From: Candidatus Bathyarchaeia archaeon
GTDB lineage: Archaea; Thermoproteota; Bathyarchaeia; Bathyarchaeales; Bathycorpusculaceae
Reading direction: 5' to 3'
DNA: 64,000 nt
NCBI GenBank assembly: GCA_041447175.1
Contig: CP166960.1
Location: 2,558,519 to 2,622,518, forward strand
Shown piece by piece: positions 9,532 through 17,761 of this stretch. The notes below the pieces were generated by a model that worked only from the letters and a program-made list of their open reading frames with translations, was not told the DNA's origin and did no database searches. The position numbers and the translations under genes are program-made. Position 1 is the first letter of the stretch; every line of letters starts with the position of its first letter.

Positions 9532-12131
9532 CTGTAGCTGGTTTTTCTTTCCAGCAGTTTCTTGGCTTCCATCCAGAACGTTGCCACAAACGCCACCACA
9601 ACCACAACCGCCCAGTTTTCCCAGCTTAAGCTGGTGATTTTCAGGGCGTCATGTATAAACGACAGGCTGGTTCCCGCAACCAACGTGACGGCAACCACAA
9701 GCCCCCACAGCAGCATAAGCTTGTTAGAAAGCAACCCCAGCTTCACAAGTGGTTCGTGGTCAGAGCGTAAGTTCAGGGCAAGGAATATGTGGCCAATCAT
9801 CCATGCGGCAAACGCCATCGTCTGCGCCAGCAACAGGTCGCCCGTTGTGTACCACGTGTAGAGGTAACTGGTGGAGACCGCCGCGAACAGGCTCAGGGCA
9901 CCCAAAGCCATCGAGGTCATCATGGGGTTGTTAAGGAACTTCTCTTTGGGGTCTAGCGGGGGTTTTTGCATGGCGCCTGCTTCTTGAGGCTCTGCCACAA
10001 ATGTTGCCGACGCTGCCAAATCCATGAATAACTCCAATACGATAATCTGGATGGGCGCAAACGGCAAAGGCACCCCCAACGTGAGGGGTAGCAGGAAGCT
10101 GGCGACGAGGGCGATTTTGCAGGCGAGGTAGTAGCGGACGCCTTTTTTGAGGTTAGCAAAGATTTTTCGTCCCTCCTTAACTGACGTTGTTATCGTCGCA
10201 AAGTTGTCATCCGCTAAAACCATGTCGGCAGCTTCCTTGGCGACGTCGGTTCCGCGGATACCCATCGCTATGCCAATATGCGCTTCCTTTAGGGCAGGGG
10301 CATCGTTGACGCCATCGCCAGTGACTGCGACGATTTCGCCGTTTTGCCGCAGCATTCGCACCAGCCGCAGCTTATCCTCAGGCGTGGTGCGCGCGAAAAC
10401 AAACGTTCCCCGAAGCTCGCCGCGTAGTTCGTCGTCGGTTAGTTTGGCGAGGTCGTTTCCGGTTAGAACGCGGGCGTTGTGTATGCCGACTTGCATGGCT
10501 ATGGCTCGGGCGGTGTCAGGGTGGTCGCCTGTAATCATGACTACTCTTATGCCTGCCTGCTGGCACTGCAAAATCGCCTCACGCACTTCCTTACGTGGCG
10601 GGTCTACAAAGCCCACGACGCCCACAAACACGAGGTTCTCCTCTAATCCCTGCATTTCTTGCCGCTGGGTGGGAGTTATTCGGTGGTAGCTAAACGCCAG
10701 CAGCCGTTGGCCCTGCTTTGCCATATCGGAAACCGCCGCGGCGACCCTGCTGCGTAGCTCGTCAGTCAAGGGGGTTTCTTGTCCTCGGAGGAGCAGTTTG
10801 GCGGAGTTGGCGAGGATGTTTTCGGGTGCACCGCTGGAGAGCACGATGAAGGCGTTGCCGACTTGGTAAATGTAGGAGGCGAGTTTGCGGTTGTTGTCAA
10901 AGCTGACTTCGTCTTTGAGAACCCATATTTTCTGCAGCGCCGACACATCCGCGCCGAATTGTTTGTTTGCCTCCAGAATTGCCCTAGACATCGGATTAGC
11001 TATCAGGGCGTTGTCTGAGAGGTCTGGGGCGGCGTCGGCGGCTAGCAGGGCGGTTTTGAGGGCTTCTTTCTGGTTTAACCCAAACTCCTGTCTGCGGCTT
11101 ATTTGTCCGTCGTAGTAGAGGGCTTCAAGACGCATGTGGTTTTCGGTTAGGGTGCCGGTTTTGTCGGTGGCGATGACGGTGGTGCTGCCCAGTGTTTCTG
11201 CGGCGCGTAGCCGTTTGACGATGGCGTTTTTCTTGCTTAGCGAGTAGGCTCCAACGCCCAGAACCATGGTGATTATGATGGGTAACTCTTCGGGTATGGT
11301 GGCAAAGGACAGGGAAAGCCCGTAGAGGATGGCGTCGGGTGCGGATAAGCCCTGCAGAAAAGCCACGATGGGGATGACTATGCTAAAGAAGAGGGCAATC
11401 CAAATGAGTGTTTTGGCAAGCTGCTTCATGGCTAACTGCAGGGGGGTTTTGGGTTCTTTGGCGGCTTGAGTTATCCCTGCAACCCTACCCAACTCGGTGG
11501 AGGCGCCTGTGGCTGTGACCTCAGCTTTGGCGTGTCCCTTGGTGATGATGGTTCCCGCGAAAACCATGTTCGGCTTAAACCGTGTCTCCTCCAGCGCATG
11601 GGCGTTGGGGTCTTTGGCGACAGGGAACGACTCACCCGTTAAAGTGGACTCATCCACCTCCAACCCAACTGACTCAAGCAGGACTGCGTCTGCAGGGACA
11701 CGTTCGCCCTGACGAAGAAGCAGAATGTCGCCTGGAACCACCTGCTCGGCAGGCACCTGCACCGCCTTTCCGTCTCGCAGAACCGTGGTTGTGGGCGCGG
11801 CGAGCTTGCGCAGGGCAGTTATGGATTTTTTGGCGCGAAACTCATTCCAAACCTCCACCAAAACCAAAACCACCACAACGGAAACTATGGTGAGGGCGTC
11901 GGTGAGGTTGCCTTGGTTGATGAAGCCGTAGAGCACGCCGATGGCGATAAGCAGCAGAATCATGGGTTCGGTGATTTCTTCGCGCAGAATCGCCCAGAAA
12001 CGGGTTTCATGCTCCTCCACCAGCCTGTTCGCGCCGTATTTGGCTTGGCGCGCTTTGGCTTCGCTGCTGGACAGACCCTTCTCTGGGTTTGAAGAGGCGG
12101 AAGCTTGAGGCTGGTCTGGGTTTAGACTCAT
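9528..12131 (-). CDS. P-type cation-transporting ATPase
   Basis: An 867-residue P2-like ATPase that moves a cation (Ca2+ is the usual guess) across the membrane. Visible are a cation-ATPase N-terminal domain, TGES in the actuator domain, the phosphorylation site DKTGTLTEN (Asp327 counted from the upstream GTG), MITGDHPDTA and GDGVNDAPALK, and about 8-10 membrane helices. The helix-4 motif is IPEELP instead of the classical PEGLP. A GTG at 12143 would add four residues; ATG at 12131 is preferred because AGGTG lies about 9 nt upstream. It runs convergent to cobN with overlapping stops. No regulatory or metal-binding extension helps fix the ion. Confidence 0.9.
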   Translation of the reverse strand: MSLNPDQPQASASSNPEKGLSSSEAKARQAKYGANRLVEEHETRFWAILREEITEPMILLLIAIGVLYGFINQGNLTDALTIVSVVVVLVLVEVWNEFRAKKSITALRKLAAPTTTVLRDGKAVQVPAEQVVPGDILLLRQGERVPADAVLLESVGLEVDESTLTGESFPVAKDPNAHALEETRFKPNMVFAGTIITKGHAKAEVTATGASTELGRVAGITQAAKEPKTPLQLAMKQLAKTLIWIALFFSIVIPIVAFLQGLSAPDAILYGLSLSFATIPEELPIIITMVLGVGAYSLSKKNAIVKRLRAAETLGSTTVIATDKTGTLTENHMRLEALYYDGQISRRQEFGLNQKEALKTALLAADAAPDLSDNALIANPMSRAILEANKQFGADVSALQKIWVLKDEVSFDNNRKLASYIYQVGNAFIVLSSGAPENILANSAKLLLRGQETPLTDELRSRVAAAVSDMAKQGQRLLAFSYHRITPTQRQEMQGLEENLVFVGVVGFVDPPRKEVREAILQCQQAGIRVVMITGDHPDTARAIAMQVGIHNARVLTGNDLAKLTDDELRGELRGTFVFARTTPEDKLRLVRMLRQNGEIVAVTGDGVNDAPALKEAHIGIAMGIRGTDVAKEAADMVLADDNFATITTSVKEGRKIFANLKKGVRYYLACKIALVASFLLPLTLGVPLPFAPIQIIVLELFMDLAASATFVAEPQEAGAMQKPPLDPKEKFLNNPMMTSMALGALSLFAAVSTSYLYTWYTTGDLLLAQTMAFAAWMIGHIFLALNLRSDHEPLVKLGLLSNKLMLLWGLVVAVTLVAGTSLSFIHDALKITSLSWENWAVVVVVAFVATFWMEAKKLLERKTSYS

Positions 12132-12265
12132 TTCTGTGTGCACCTAAAGTGTTAGTTACTTCATTAGGGTACGGATGGCTTTAGAGTTTTGCTCTACTTG
12201 CTGTTGGTCAAACTGCCTATATAGGTGCACATGAGGCGGCGATTTTTGGCAAAAGCATGGAAACT

Positions 12266-12553
12266 TTAGGCTCGTAGGGTTCTCAAAATTTTGGCGGGAC
12301 AGCTTATTCTGTAACTCAAACTGTTATGCACCGCAACAGTTGGGCCTATGGCGATTTTTAGGGTGCCGCCCAAATCGTCAACTATCGCTGGGTCGAGGGG
12401 GGTTTGGGTTTTGAGGGTGAAGAAGCTGCGGCTAAACTCCGAAACTTCAAACTTCCAGCCGCGGGCATCAAAGTATGAAGCCAGTTCGGCAAGGGAAAGC
12501 TTCCAGTTCTTGCCAGAAATAAAGCAGTAAACATTCTCTTGTGGGGAGGACAT
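12266..12553 (-). pseudogene. Truncated N-terminal part of a Trm-G10 / Trm11-like tRNA methyltransferase
   Basis: The 95 residues begin like the N-terminal domain of archaeal tRNA guanosine N2-methyltransferases: YCFISGKNWKLSLAEL, then a sheet region ending in DDLGGTLKIA. Full-length family members have several hundred residues, with the methylase domain carrying a DPPY-type motif. Here the frame ends about 25 residues after the conserved block, and I find no methyltransferase sequence downstream before the ATPase gene. This looks like a gene remnant left by deletion. A stand-alone domain is the alternative. ATG at 12553 chosen over an upstream start because homology begins there. Confidence 0.55.
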
Positions 12554-12691
12554 AGTTTTCAAGGTTAAAAGTTGAGTCGAAGCATTTGACTGTAACGGTT
12601 CAAGATTAATCAAGACAAGGCGGCTACTGCCGTAACCAACGTTACCTTGTGCTAGGCTGTCCTCATGACTTGTGAGTTCAGGGTCGTTAAA

Positions 12692-13657
12692 TTATGAAAA
12701 TATGTTCCCAAAAATAACGCCTTGACTACTCGAAGGTCCGTGTGGTATGTAAGCCCAAAATGCAAACTGCGAACCAGACGGATCAGATAGCCAGTAATAA
12801 ACAGTGTCTGTGTTTGTTGGAATGCCCCAAAGACGTATCCATTCTTGGAAATCACTAAACGAAGAGAAAATAGCAAAGTTACCTTGATTGGTGTAAGCTA
12901 TGCCAGAATCAATAGTTTCAACTGTTAGTTGGGTCCTGATAAGCTTAAACGGCCAAGGCGTGGTATTTCTTTGTAGACTATCCATGTCAGAAGAGAATTC
13001 TTTGGAGCTGGAGAATGGCGGGATGGGCGATGAATTGCCGTAGTGTAAGTGATAGGAACTAAAGGGGTATTCAGTGTCAGGATTCGTACCCACGACACTT
13101 GCCCATTCGCCAAAAGTCTGTAAAGTGGAAAACTCAAAGGTTAACATAAAACTAACATTCGCGTTACTTTCATTCGCACTTATGGTTCCATTTTCTAAAG
13201 GAACAGCTTCCCCTGTGAACCCGCAATAGTACTTTGCTGCTGCATCGGGATGATCAATGTCTATCAGAGTTATTATGTCCATGTAAAATGAGTTGTAGTT
13301 CAGAGTCAATGGGGAAGCTGAAATGTTTGTGGCATTTATTGATATTTCAATTCTTGTATCATTACCGATATTTTCTCTGCTTTCTTCATAATAAGTCATT
13401 GAAACCGCACCATCCTGTATTGAGGGAGTTGGTTGTGGAGTAGTCGAAGGTGGAGTAGATAGTGAGGGTTGGGTTGTTGTGGGTATTGGTGGAGTTTGTG
13501 TCGGGCTATGATTTTGGGTTGTTTGTCCAGTTGGTTGAGGCGAAGGAGAAATCTGTGGACTAAAAGGTGGCTCACCAACAAGGTAATACCCAAAGATACC
13601 TCCAATAACAATTAAGAGGACAGCAAAAACTGCTGCTATGAACGCTTTCTTACTCAT
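12692..13657 (-). CDS. Exported or membrane-anchored protein of unknown function
   Basis: A 321-residue protein not recognised as a family. It starts MSKKAF, then a hydrophobic helix (about 6-26) that would serve as signal anchor, then a 45-residue Pro/Thr/Ser/Gln-rich stalk. The C-terminal domain of about 240 residues is rich in beta-strand-forming sequence and N-x-S/T sequons (ISINATNIS, NVSFML). This architecture recurs in surface proteins of this window (3363, 39709, 33589). It probably sits outside the cell; ligand and role unknown. It stands alone, with about 150 bp on either side. Confidence 0.75.
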   Translation of the reverse strand: MSKKAFIAAVFAVLLIVIGGIFGYYLVGEPPFSPQISPSPQPTGQTTQNHSPTQTPPIPTTTQPSLSTPPSTTPQPTPSIQDGAVSMTYYEESRENIGNDTRIEISINATNISASPLTLNYNSFYMDIITLIDIDHPDAAAKYYCGFTGEAVPLENGTISANESNANVSFMLTFEFSTLQTFGEWASVVGTNPDTEYPFSSYHLHYGNSSPIPPFSSSKEFSSDMDSLQRNTTPWPFKLIRTQLTVETIDSGIAYTNQGNFAIFSSFSDFQEWIRLWGIPTNTDTVYYWLSDPSGSQFAFWAYIPHGPSSSQGVIFGNIFS

Positions 13658-13805
13658 AGCCCATCATTTAACCATTGGTCCAACTTGCCTAAAAACTTGC
13701 TTGTAAAGATTTCTTATGTCAAGAAAAACTTACAAATCGAGCAGAAAGGAAAAAGATGCAACCAGTATAAAAAGGGGGAGATGTTTGAGTATATGGATTA
13801 AGTCC

Positions 13806-14663
13806 CTATGGGTGCGCAGTGGGCTGGAACAAATTTGTTTGCAGCAGTTTATCCGAGGACACAAGGTCATTATAGAGAAAACCGCTTCCATAACTGCTAA
13901 GCTGCACCATATCTTTGGGAGTACTGTTTAATGGGTCTGCAAAGACGAAAACCGAACCGTTTGTTATCGTTACGTAACCAATTCTGTAGATAGTAATTGA
14001 GACGGCATTTGGTTCTCCTGCACTGAGCAGCCCCAAGGCACTGCTGGACGAACCGATATATGACGTAATTGAACCAAGAGTGTTAGTTAAAAGCGGAGTT
14101 TCGTCGCTCCAATTCAATTTGAAGTTGCCTGCAACGGTGCTATATAGACTAAAGTTGACTAAGTCGGCTACAGATTGAACTAACGTCGATTGGGAAGTAT
14201 TTGAAAAAGAAGGACTGTAGTTGGTTCCTACAAAGTATGCATGATGTTCTGTAGGGCCTTTGTCTGTGGCAATTTTAATTCCGTAAACCTCGACAGCAGC
14301 ATCGCATCCACCGATTTGAATGCCTGAAATGGAGTTGATATTTAATCGTATCACAGATGGATACTGGCTGGCTAAATGCATTGCCGTATTAGTTGCGCTG
14401 TCGACGTATACGCTTACGTTAGAAGGAGTTGGTCCAACATACGCGTATGCTACGTGAATTTGAAACTGTGTATTGGAAGATGCAAGCCCAATAGGCGCAG
14501 CGATCGGCAAATCGGTCTGAGCAGAAAACTGGACAGAAGTCATGGCGAAAGCGAGTGTGATTGGAACAGCAAGCAGGACTGTTGCAATCAAGCATAGTGC
14601 AATCCTTCGGCCGTTCTTATTGAGAAAGGGAGAGCTACTTAGCAAATTCTTTCGTTTTGACAT
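13806..14663 (-). CDS. Secreted protein of unknown function, second gene of a pair
   Basis: A 285-residue protein with basic N-terminus MSKRKN, a hydrophobic segment near residues 20-45 and no second clear helix. The mature part is Ser/Thr/Asn-rich and probably extracellular. ATG at 14663 shares a base with the TAA stop of the preceding gene (TAATG), so the two are translationally coupled; the longer open frame upstream runs through that neighbour and is not used. No family recognised. Confidence 0.7.
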   Translation of the reverse strand: MSKRKNLLSSSPFLNKNGRRIALCLIATVLLAVPITLAFAMTSVQFSAQTDLPIAAPIGLASSNTQFQIHVAYAYVGPTPSNVSVYVDSATNTAMHLASQYPSVIRLNINSISGIQIGGCDAAVEVYGIKIATDKGPTEHHAYFVGTNYSPSFSNTSQSTLVQSVADLVNFSLYSTVAGNFKLNWSDETPLLTNTLGSITSYIGSSSSALGLLSAGEPNAVSITIYRIGYVTITNGSVFVFADPLNSTPKDMVQLSSYGSGFLYNDLVSSDKLLQTNLFQPTAHP

Positions 14664-15373
14664 TACCAATCCCCACCATTGGCATAATTGTGTGCCGTTA
14701 AGAAAGCAAATGGATCTATACCGCCTGGAATATAGCGACCTGGAGGAAGCTGAGTGTAGGCCCAATAATAATAGTAGGTTGTAGATGCGTCGTTATAGTA
14801 GAATTGTCCTTCCGTTATTCCTGCGATGGAAGTCCGATCATCAAGATTGGAGTTGTATACCTGCATGCTGACAACACTGCAATAGCCATTCAAAGATTCC
14901 CATGTTGCAGTATCTTCATGTGGTAAATAGTAATAGTAACCATTTGTCCACGTTGGGCCAGAATAAATGTTGTAGTTGTTGTAATACTGACTGCCAAGGC
15001 CGTAATCAAGACAGTAAGTACCAATCAGCGGTAGCTGTATTGACACTGGGGCGTCGTAGGACGTACTAGTGGAATTTCCAGCAAATCCCATGAAATGCCA
15101 GTTTCCGTAATTGTACACAGGGGTTTGACTATTAGTGTCGTAGTAAGCATAAGCACCAAGAGTGACACACATATCTTCGTTGGTGTTGAGGTTAGAATGC
15201 ACACACTGGGAATATGCGGGAGTATTGCTAGTATCGCTTATATAAGACTCCCTGCTCCAACTGCGACCATAGATGTGGCTTACATCTGCTACTGCAACAT
15301 GAAATGTCATTGGCAAAGCCATCATCAACATTATGAACGCAACCGCAAATACTGTTATAGTGAATTTCTGCAT
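14663..15373 (-). CDS. Secreted Tyr/Asn-rich protein of unknown function, first gene of a pair
   Basis: A 236-residue protein with a signal peptide (MQKFTITVFAVAFIMLMMAL, cleavage probably after VAVADV). The mature chain is very rich in Tyr, Asn and Ser, with runs such as YYNNYNIYSG and TYYYYWAY, and has several Cys. It resembles secreted adhesive or cell-surface proteins in composition but I cannot assign a family. A 28-bp perfect palindrome lies about 135 bp upstream, and a PadR regulator is divergent, which may control this pair. Confidence 0.72.
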   Translation of the reverse strand: MQKFTITVFAVAFIMLMMALPMTFHVAVADVSHIYGRSWSRESYISDTSNTPAYSQCVHSNLNTNEDMCVTLGAYAYYDTNSQTPVYNYGNWHFMGFAGNSTSTSYDAPVSIQLPLIGTYCLDYGLGSQYYNNYNIYSGPTWTNGYYYYLPHEDTATWESLNGYCSVVSMQVYNSNLDDRTSIAGITEGQFYYNDASTTYYYYWAYTQLPPGRYIPGGIDPFAFLTAHNYANGGDW

Positions 15374-15680
15374 TTTTTATCACCCGTTTTATTGTTCTTC
15401 GGTTCTCTTTCTGTCCTTCGATTAGGGCAAGGCGGTGACACGCCTCCGAACAGTATAGTTCGGGCTGGTTGGCGTGTATGGGCAGAATTCGATTATAGGG
15501 TTTCTTGTGTAATAATATTATTAATAATATTATTACTTTTATTCTGAAACCGAACAGTTAAGTTGTGTTTGTGTTAAACAAATGCTTCAAAAGATAATTT
15601 CTGCAAAAGGCTTTAATCATTCAACCAACAATTAAATTCAAATCAGCCAAATCAATTTGGAACGCTGGGGGTGTTATTGA
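15374..15680. promoter_or_regulatory. Divergent intergenic region between the secreted pair and padR, with a 28-bp palindrome
   Basis: No gene is seen in these 307 bases. At 15509-15536 there is a perfect 28-bp palindrome made only of A and T inside its G/C ends; 15647-15660 holds CCAAAT-CA-ATTTGG. AT-rich TATA-like stretches lie near 15613-15637. The two repeats are candidate operators for the divergent promoters. The long AT palindrome could instead be a terminator-like structure. Confidence 0.5.
15647..15660 (+). promoter_or_regulatory. Palindromic candidate operator upstream of padR
   Basis: CCAAAT-CA-ATTTGG is a perfect 6-bp inverted repeat with a 2-nt spacer, just before the GGGGGTG Shine-Dalgarno sequence of the PadR gene. 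PadR regulators commonly repress their own promoter, so autoregulation is plausible. Assignment is by position only. Confidence 0.4.
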
Positions 15681-15701
15681 ATAGAATCTAAAAGCGATAT
15701 T

Positions 15702-16109
15702 TTGGAGCGGAGCCTTAAAGCCTTCTTAGATCTGGTCATTTTACGCCTTTTATCTCAACATTGTATGAGTAGCTACGAAATAAACAAAGCACTCACAAAA
15801 GAATTCCACGTCATGATTGGCCCAAGCACCATCTACTCCAAACTGTACACACTAGAAAAACAGGGACAAATCCAACGCGTTGAGGGCAGGGTAGGGAAGG
15901 TCTACGAGTTAACCGAGCAAGGACAACAAACCATAAGCAACATGCCCCTGATAATTGAGGAAATCTGCGATTCCGCCCAAATACTACTAACCAACCAAAC
16001 CATCGCATACAGAAAAAACAAAAAGGCAGAAAGTTTAATCCTCTGGGAACGGCGCAGCCTTCTCAAGCTGCAGCAACAGGAAAGTGAGTTTTCAACTTCA
16101 CATGCCTAA
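15702..16109 (+). CDS. PadR-family winged-helix transcriptional regulator
   Basis: About 135 residues with the PadR winged helix: ERSLKAFLDLVILRLL, SSYEINKAL, IGPSTIYSKLYTLEKQG and VYELTEQGQQ. A short C-terminal helix follows for dimerisation. PadR proteins are mostly repressors of membrane or efflux genes. TTG at 15702 has no Shine-Dalgarno sequence. GGGGGTG at 15667-15673 is placed 7 nt before ATA at 15681, which would add the in-frame residues ESKSDIL and give a typical PadR N-terminus. The real start may therefore be that ATA codon. Confidence 0.85.
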   Translation: MERSLKAFLDLVILRLLSQHCMSSYEINKALTKEFHVMIGPSTIYSKLYTLEKQGQIQRVEGRVGKVYELTEQGQQTISNMPLIIEEICDSAQILLTNQTIAYRKNKKAESLILWERRSLLKLQQQESEFSTSHA

Positions 16110-16185
16110 CCCTGGCGACTTTGAAAGGAGCGGTGAAACAGAGAAATGCAATACTTTTTCGTGGTGCAACGTTTTTACGCAAAAC

Positions 16186-16225
16186 TTTATTATGTCGCCC
16201 AACGTTTTGCATGGTAAATAAGGTG
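16186..16225 (+). promoter_or_regulatory. TATA box and ribosome binding site that decide the start at 16232
   Basis: TATA-like TTTATTAT at 16186-16193 predicts transcription start near 16214. AGGTG at 16221-16225 then sits 6 nt before ATG 16232. Upstream in-frame starts (16121, 16211) would lie before or at the predicted transcript start. Confidence 0.5.
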
Positions 16226-16231
16226 CAAAAG

Positions 16232-17155
16232 ATGAAATTAGGCACATACGTGTTCCTACCCGAGAAGGCTGAAGGTTTTGACTTTCACCTATTCCGCGTT
16301 AAACCCGAAGTGGGCAGGCGCATGCCGCCAATGGAAGACATGTACAGTAACATTGCCATCTTCGGAGACAACGTTACCGCACGCAACCACCCCGACTGGA
16401 TCAGCCAGTCTCCCTTAGGTCCTGCGTGGCGCACAAACAACAACTTTAACGTCCGCTGGGACATCCTCTGCCACACACAACCTGAACACCGCGCTGAACA
16501 ACTTGACTACATCGAAGATGTCGCACGCCACAGCCCCGGTGTTTGGCTTAACAGCATCCACTTTGCTGAACACGGACACTGCACATGCCCCCGATGCAAC
16601 GAACTTTGGAAGAAAAGCGGTTTAAGCTGGCTGGAATGGCGACGCAAAGAAGTCACCGATTACATGGCTCAAGTCAGCGAACGCGTCCGCGACCGCGCCA
16701 AAAAGAAATTCGTCATCGGCGTTCTGCCCGACCCCGTCACTAGCTACGAACGTTTCGGCATAAACTTTGACGACCTCGCACCCCTAACCGACGAGTTCCT
16801 CGTGGTCATGTTCAGCAAGAACTACGCCACTCCATGGTACTGGGAAATGCTCACCCGCTCCTTCAAGAAACTGTTCAGGGAAGTGCCCCTTAACATTTCA
16901 CTGTACGTTTTCGGTCCAGGCGACGACCCACGCGAAGTAGCTACCCCAAGCGAGTTGCTCACGGTTTCCACCCGCATGACCCGCGCCGGCGTAGACAACA
17001 TACTCTACCTCACCGAGAAAGCCTCCCAAATGCAGGACTTCCAAAAGGCAGCAGTCGGACTGAAGGACCTTCGCGAACGACTCCGAAGCTACGGCGGTCA
17101 ACGCGTCCAAGAGTACCAAGACTTGGTTCAGGGCTGGGAAAAAGTAGTCTCGTAA
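16232..17155 (+). CDS. Putative TIM-barrel (glycoside-hydrolase-like) protein of unknown function
   Basis: A 307-residue cytosolic protein. The block GVWLNSIHFAEHGHC, followed by C-x-C-P-R-C, resembles the active-site strand and Cys-rich loop of hypothetical glycoside hydrolase-like TIM barrels, where an acidic residue and a C-x-C-x2-C cluster follow a W/F-rich strand. Further strands are visible (KKFVIGVLPDP, EFLVVMFSKNY, PLNISLYVFGPG, DNILYLTEKA). No signal peptide. No partner gene: it is flanked by padR and the convergent GWLPKE operon. Enzyme activity and substrate are unknown; the fold call is inference. Confidence 0.6.
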   Translation: MKLGTYVFLPEKAEGFDFHLFRVKPEVGRRMPPMEDMYSNIAIFGDNVTARNHPDWISQSPLGPAWRTNNNFNVRWDILCHTQPEHRAEQLDYIEDVARHSPGVWLNSIHFAEHGHCTCPRCNELWKKSGLSWLEWRRKEVTDYMAQVSERVRDRAKKKFVIGVLPDPVTSYERFGINFDDLAPLTDEFLVVMFSKNYATPWYWEMLTRSFKKLFREVPLNISLYVFGPGDDPREVATPSELLTVSTRMTRAGVDNILYLTEKASQMQDFQKAAVGLKDLRERLRSYGGQRVQEYQDLVQGWEKVVS

Positions 17156-17179
17156 ACCCGCAGCACCAAAAAGAAAAAC

Positions 17180-17206
17180 AGGCAGCCCCCTGCCTTTATT
17201 TTTTTG
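17180..17206 (+). terminator. Hairpin terminator after the TIM-barrel-like gene
   Basis: AGGCAG (17180-17185), loop CCCC, CTGCCT (17190-17195), followed by a T-rich run (TTATTTTTTT). It lies between two convergent genes and would end the plus-strand transcript. Confidence 0.7.
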
Positions 17207-17212
17207 TTCTCA

Positions 17213-17758
17213 TTATTGTTTGACCGTTAATGTGGGCGTTGAGCCCTGCAAAACAATTTCCGTGTTATCCAACTTTAACTGCGGCGCAGGTAAATCGGTA
17301 AAGGTAGCCTTTGCGTTTTCCGCTTTCAGAGTGTAGGTCAACAAATAGCTTCCGCCAAAACCCTTTTGCTCTTGAAGACTGTTGCTTCCGTCCACCAGCA
17401 CAAAAGCCTCGGGAATGGGGTCCACAATTTTGACTTCCCGCCCAAACTCCGGAACCACATACCCATGCCAATAAACCATAACCTGCACCTCGACTGTGTC
17501 GCCGACGTTTAGTTTGGTGCTGTTGGTTGTTTTCTGGAAGTAGCAGGTAGTCACGTCCGATGCTGGGTTGCTGTAGCGCAGGTAAGTTCTGGCTGCAAAG
17601 AAGCTGGCTCCTGCAAGAAGAACCACAACTGCGACGGCTGCAAACGCTTTCAGGTACGGCTTAGGCTTTGGCTTTGGCGTTTGATGTTGGTATGCGTTGC
17701 TGGGTTTTTTGGGTAACCAACCCCGAAGGTGCTTAGTTAATCTTTGTTTTGTGTTAAT
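17213..17758 (-). CDS. GWLPKE-motif membrane protein with one helix and an external beta domain (last gene of the operon)
   Basis: Read from ATT at 17758 the product has 181 residues: basic helix, LRGWLPKKP, a Lys/Pro-rich linker, one membrane helix (about 36-57) and a roughly 120-residue domain outside the cell with beta-strand character (VGDTVEVQVMVYW). The first canonical codon in frame is GTG 17626, inside the membrane helix, which would delete the conserved motif. A GGAG sequence lies 9 nt before ATT, and the upstream stop is only 3 nt before it. I therefore prefer the non-canonical start. The external domain looks like a CARDB/DUF11-type adhesion or binding module; no firm family. It closes the eleven-gene set. 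Confidence 0.65.
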   Translation of the reverse strand: MNTKQRLTKHLRGWLPKKPSNAYQHQTPKPKPKPYLKAFAAVAVVVLLAGASFFAARTYLRYSNPASDVTTCYFQKTTNSTKLNVGDTVEVQVMVYWHGYVVPEFGREVKIVDPIPEAFVLVDGSNSLQEQKGFGGSYLLTYTLKAENAKATFTDLPAPQLKLDNTEIVLQGSTPTLTVKQ

Positions 17759-17761
17759 GAG

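Noticed and set aside
12210-12226. TATATA palindrome (CCTATATAGG) upstream of the P-type ATPase
   Set aside because: May simply be the TATA box of the ATPase gene; spacing to the start is long and no operator can be argued.
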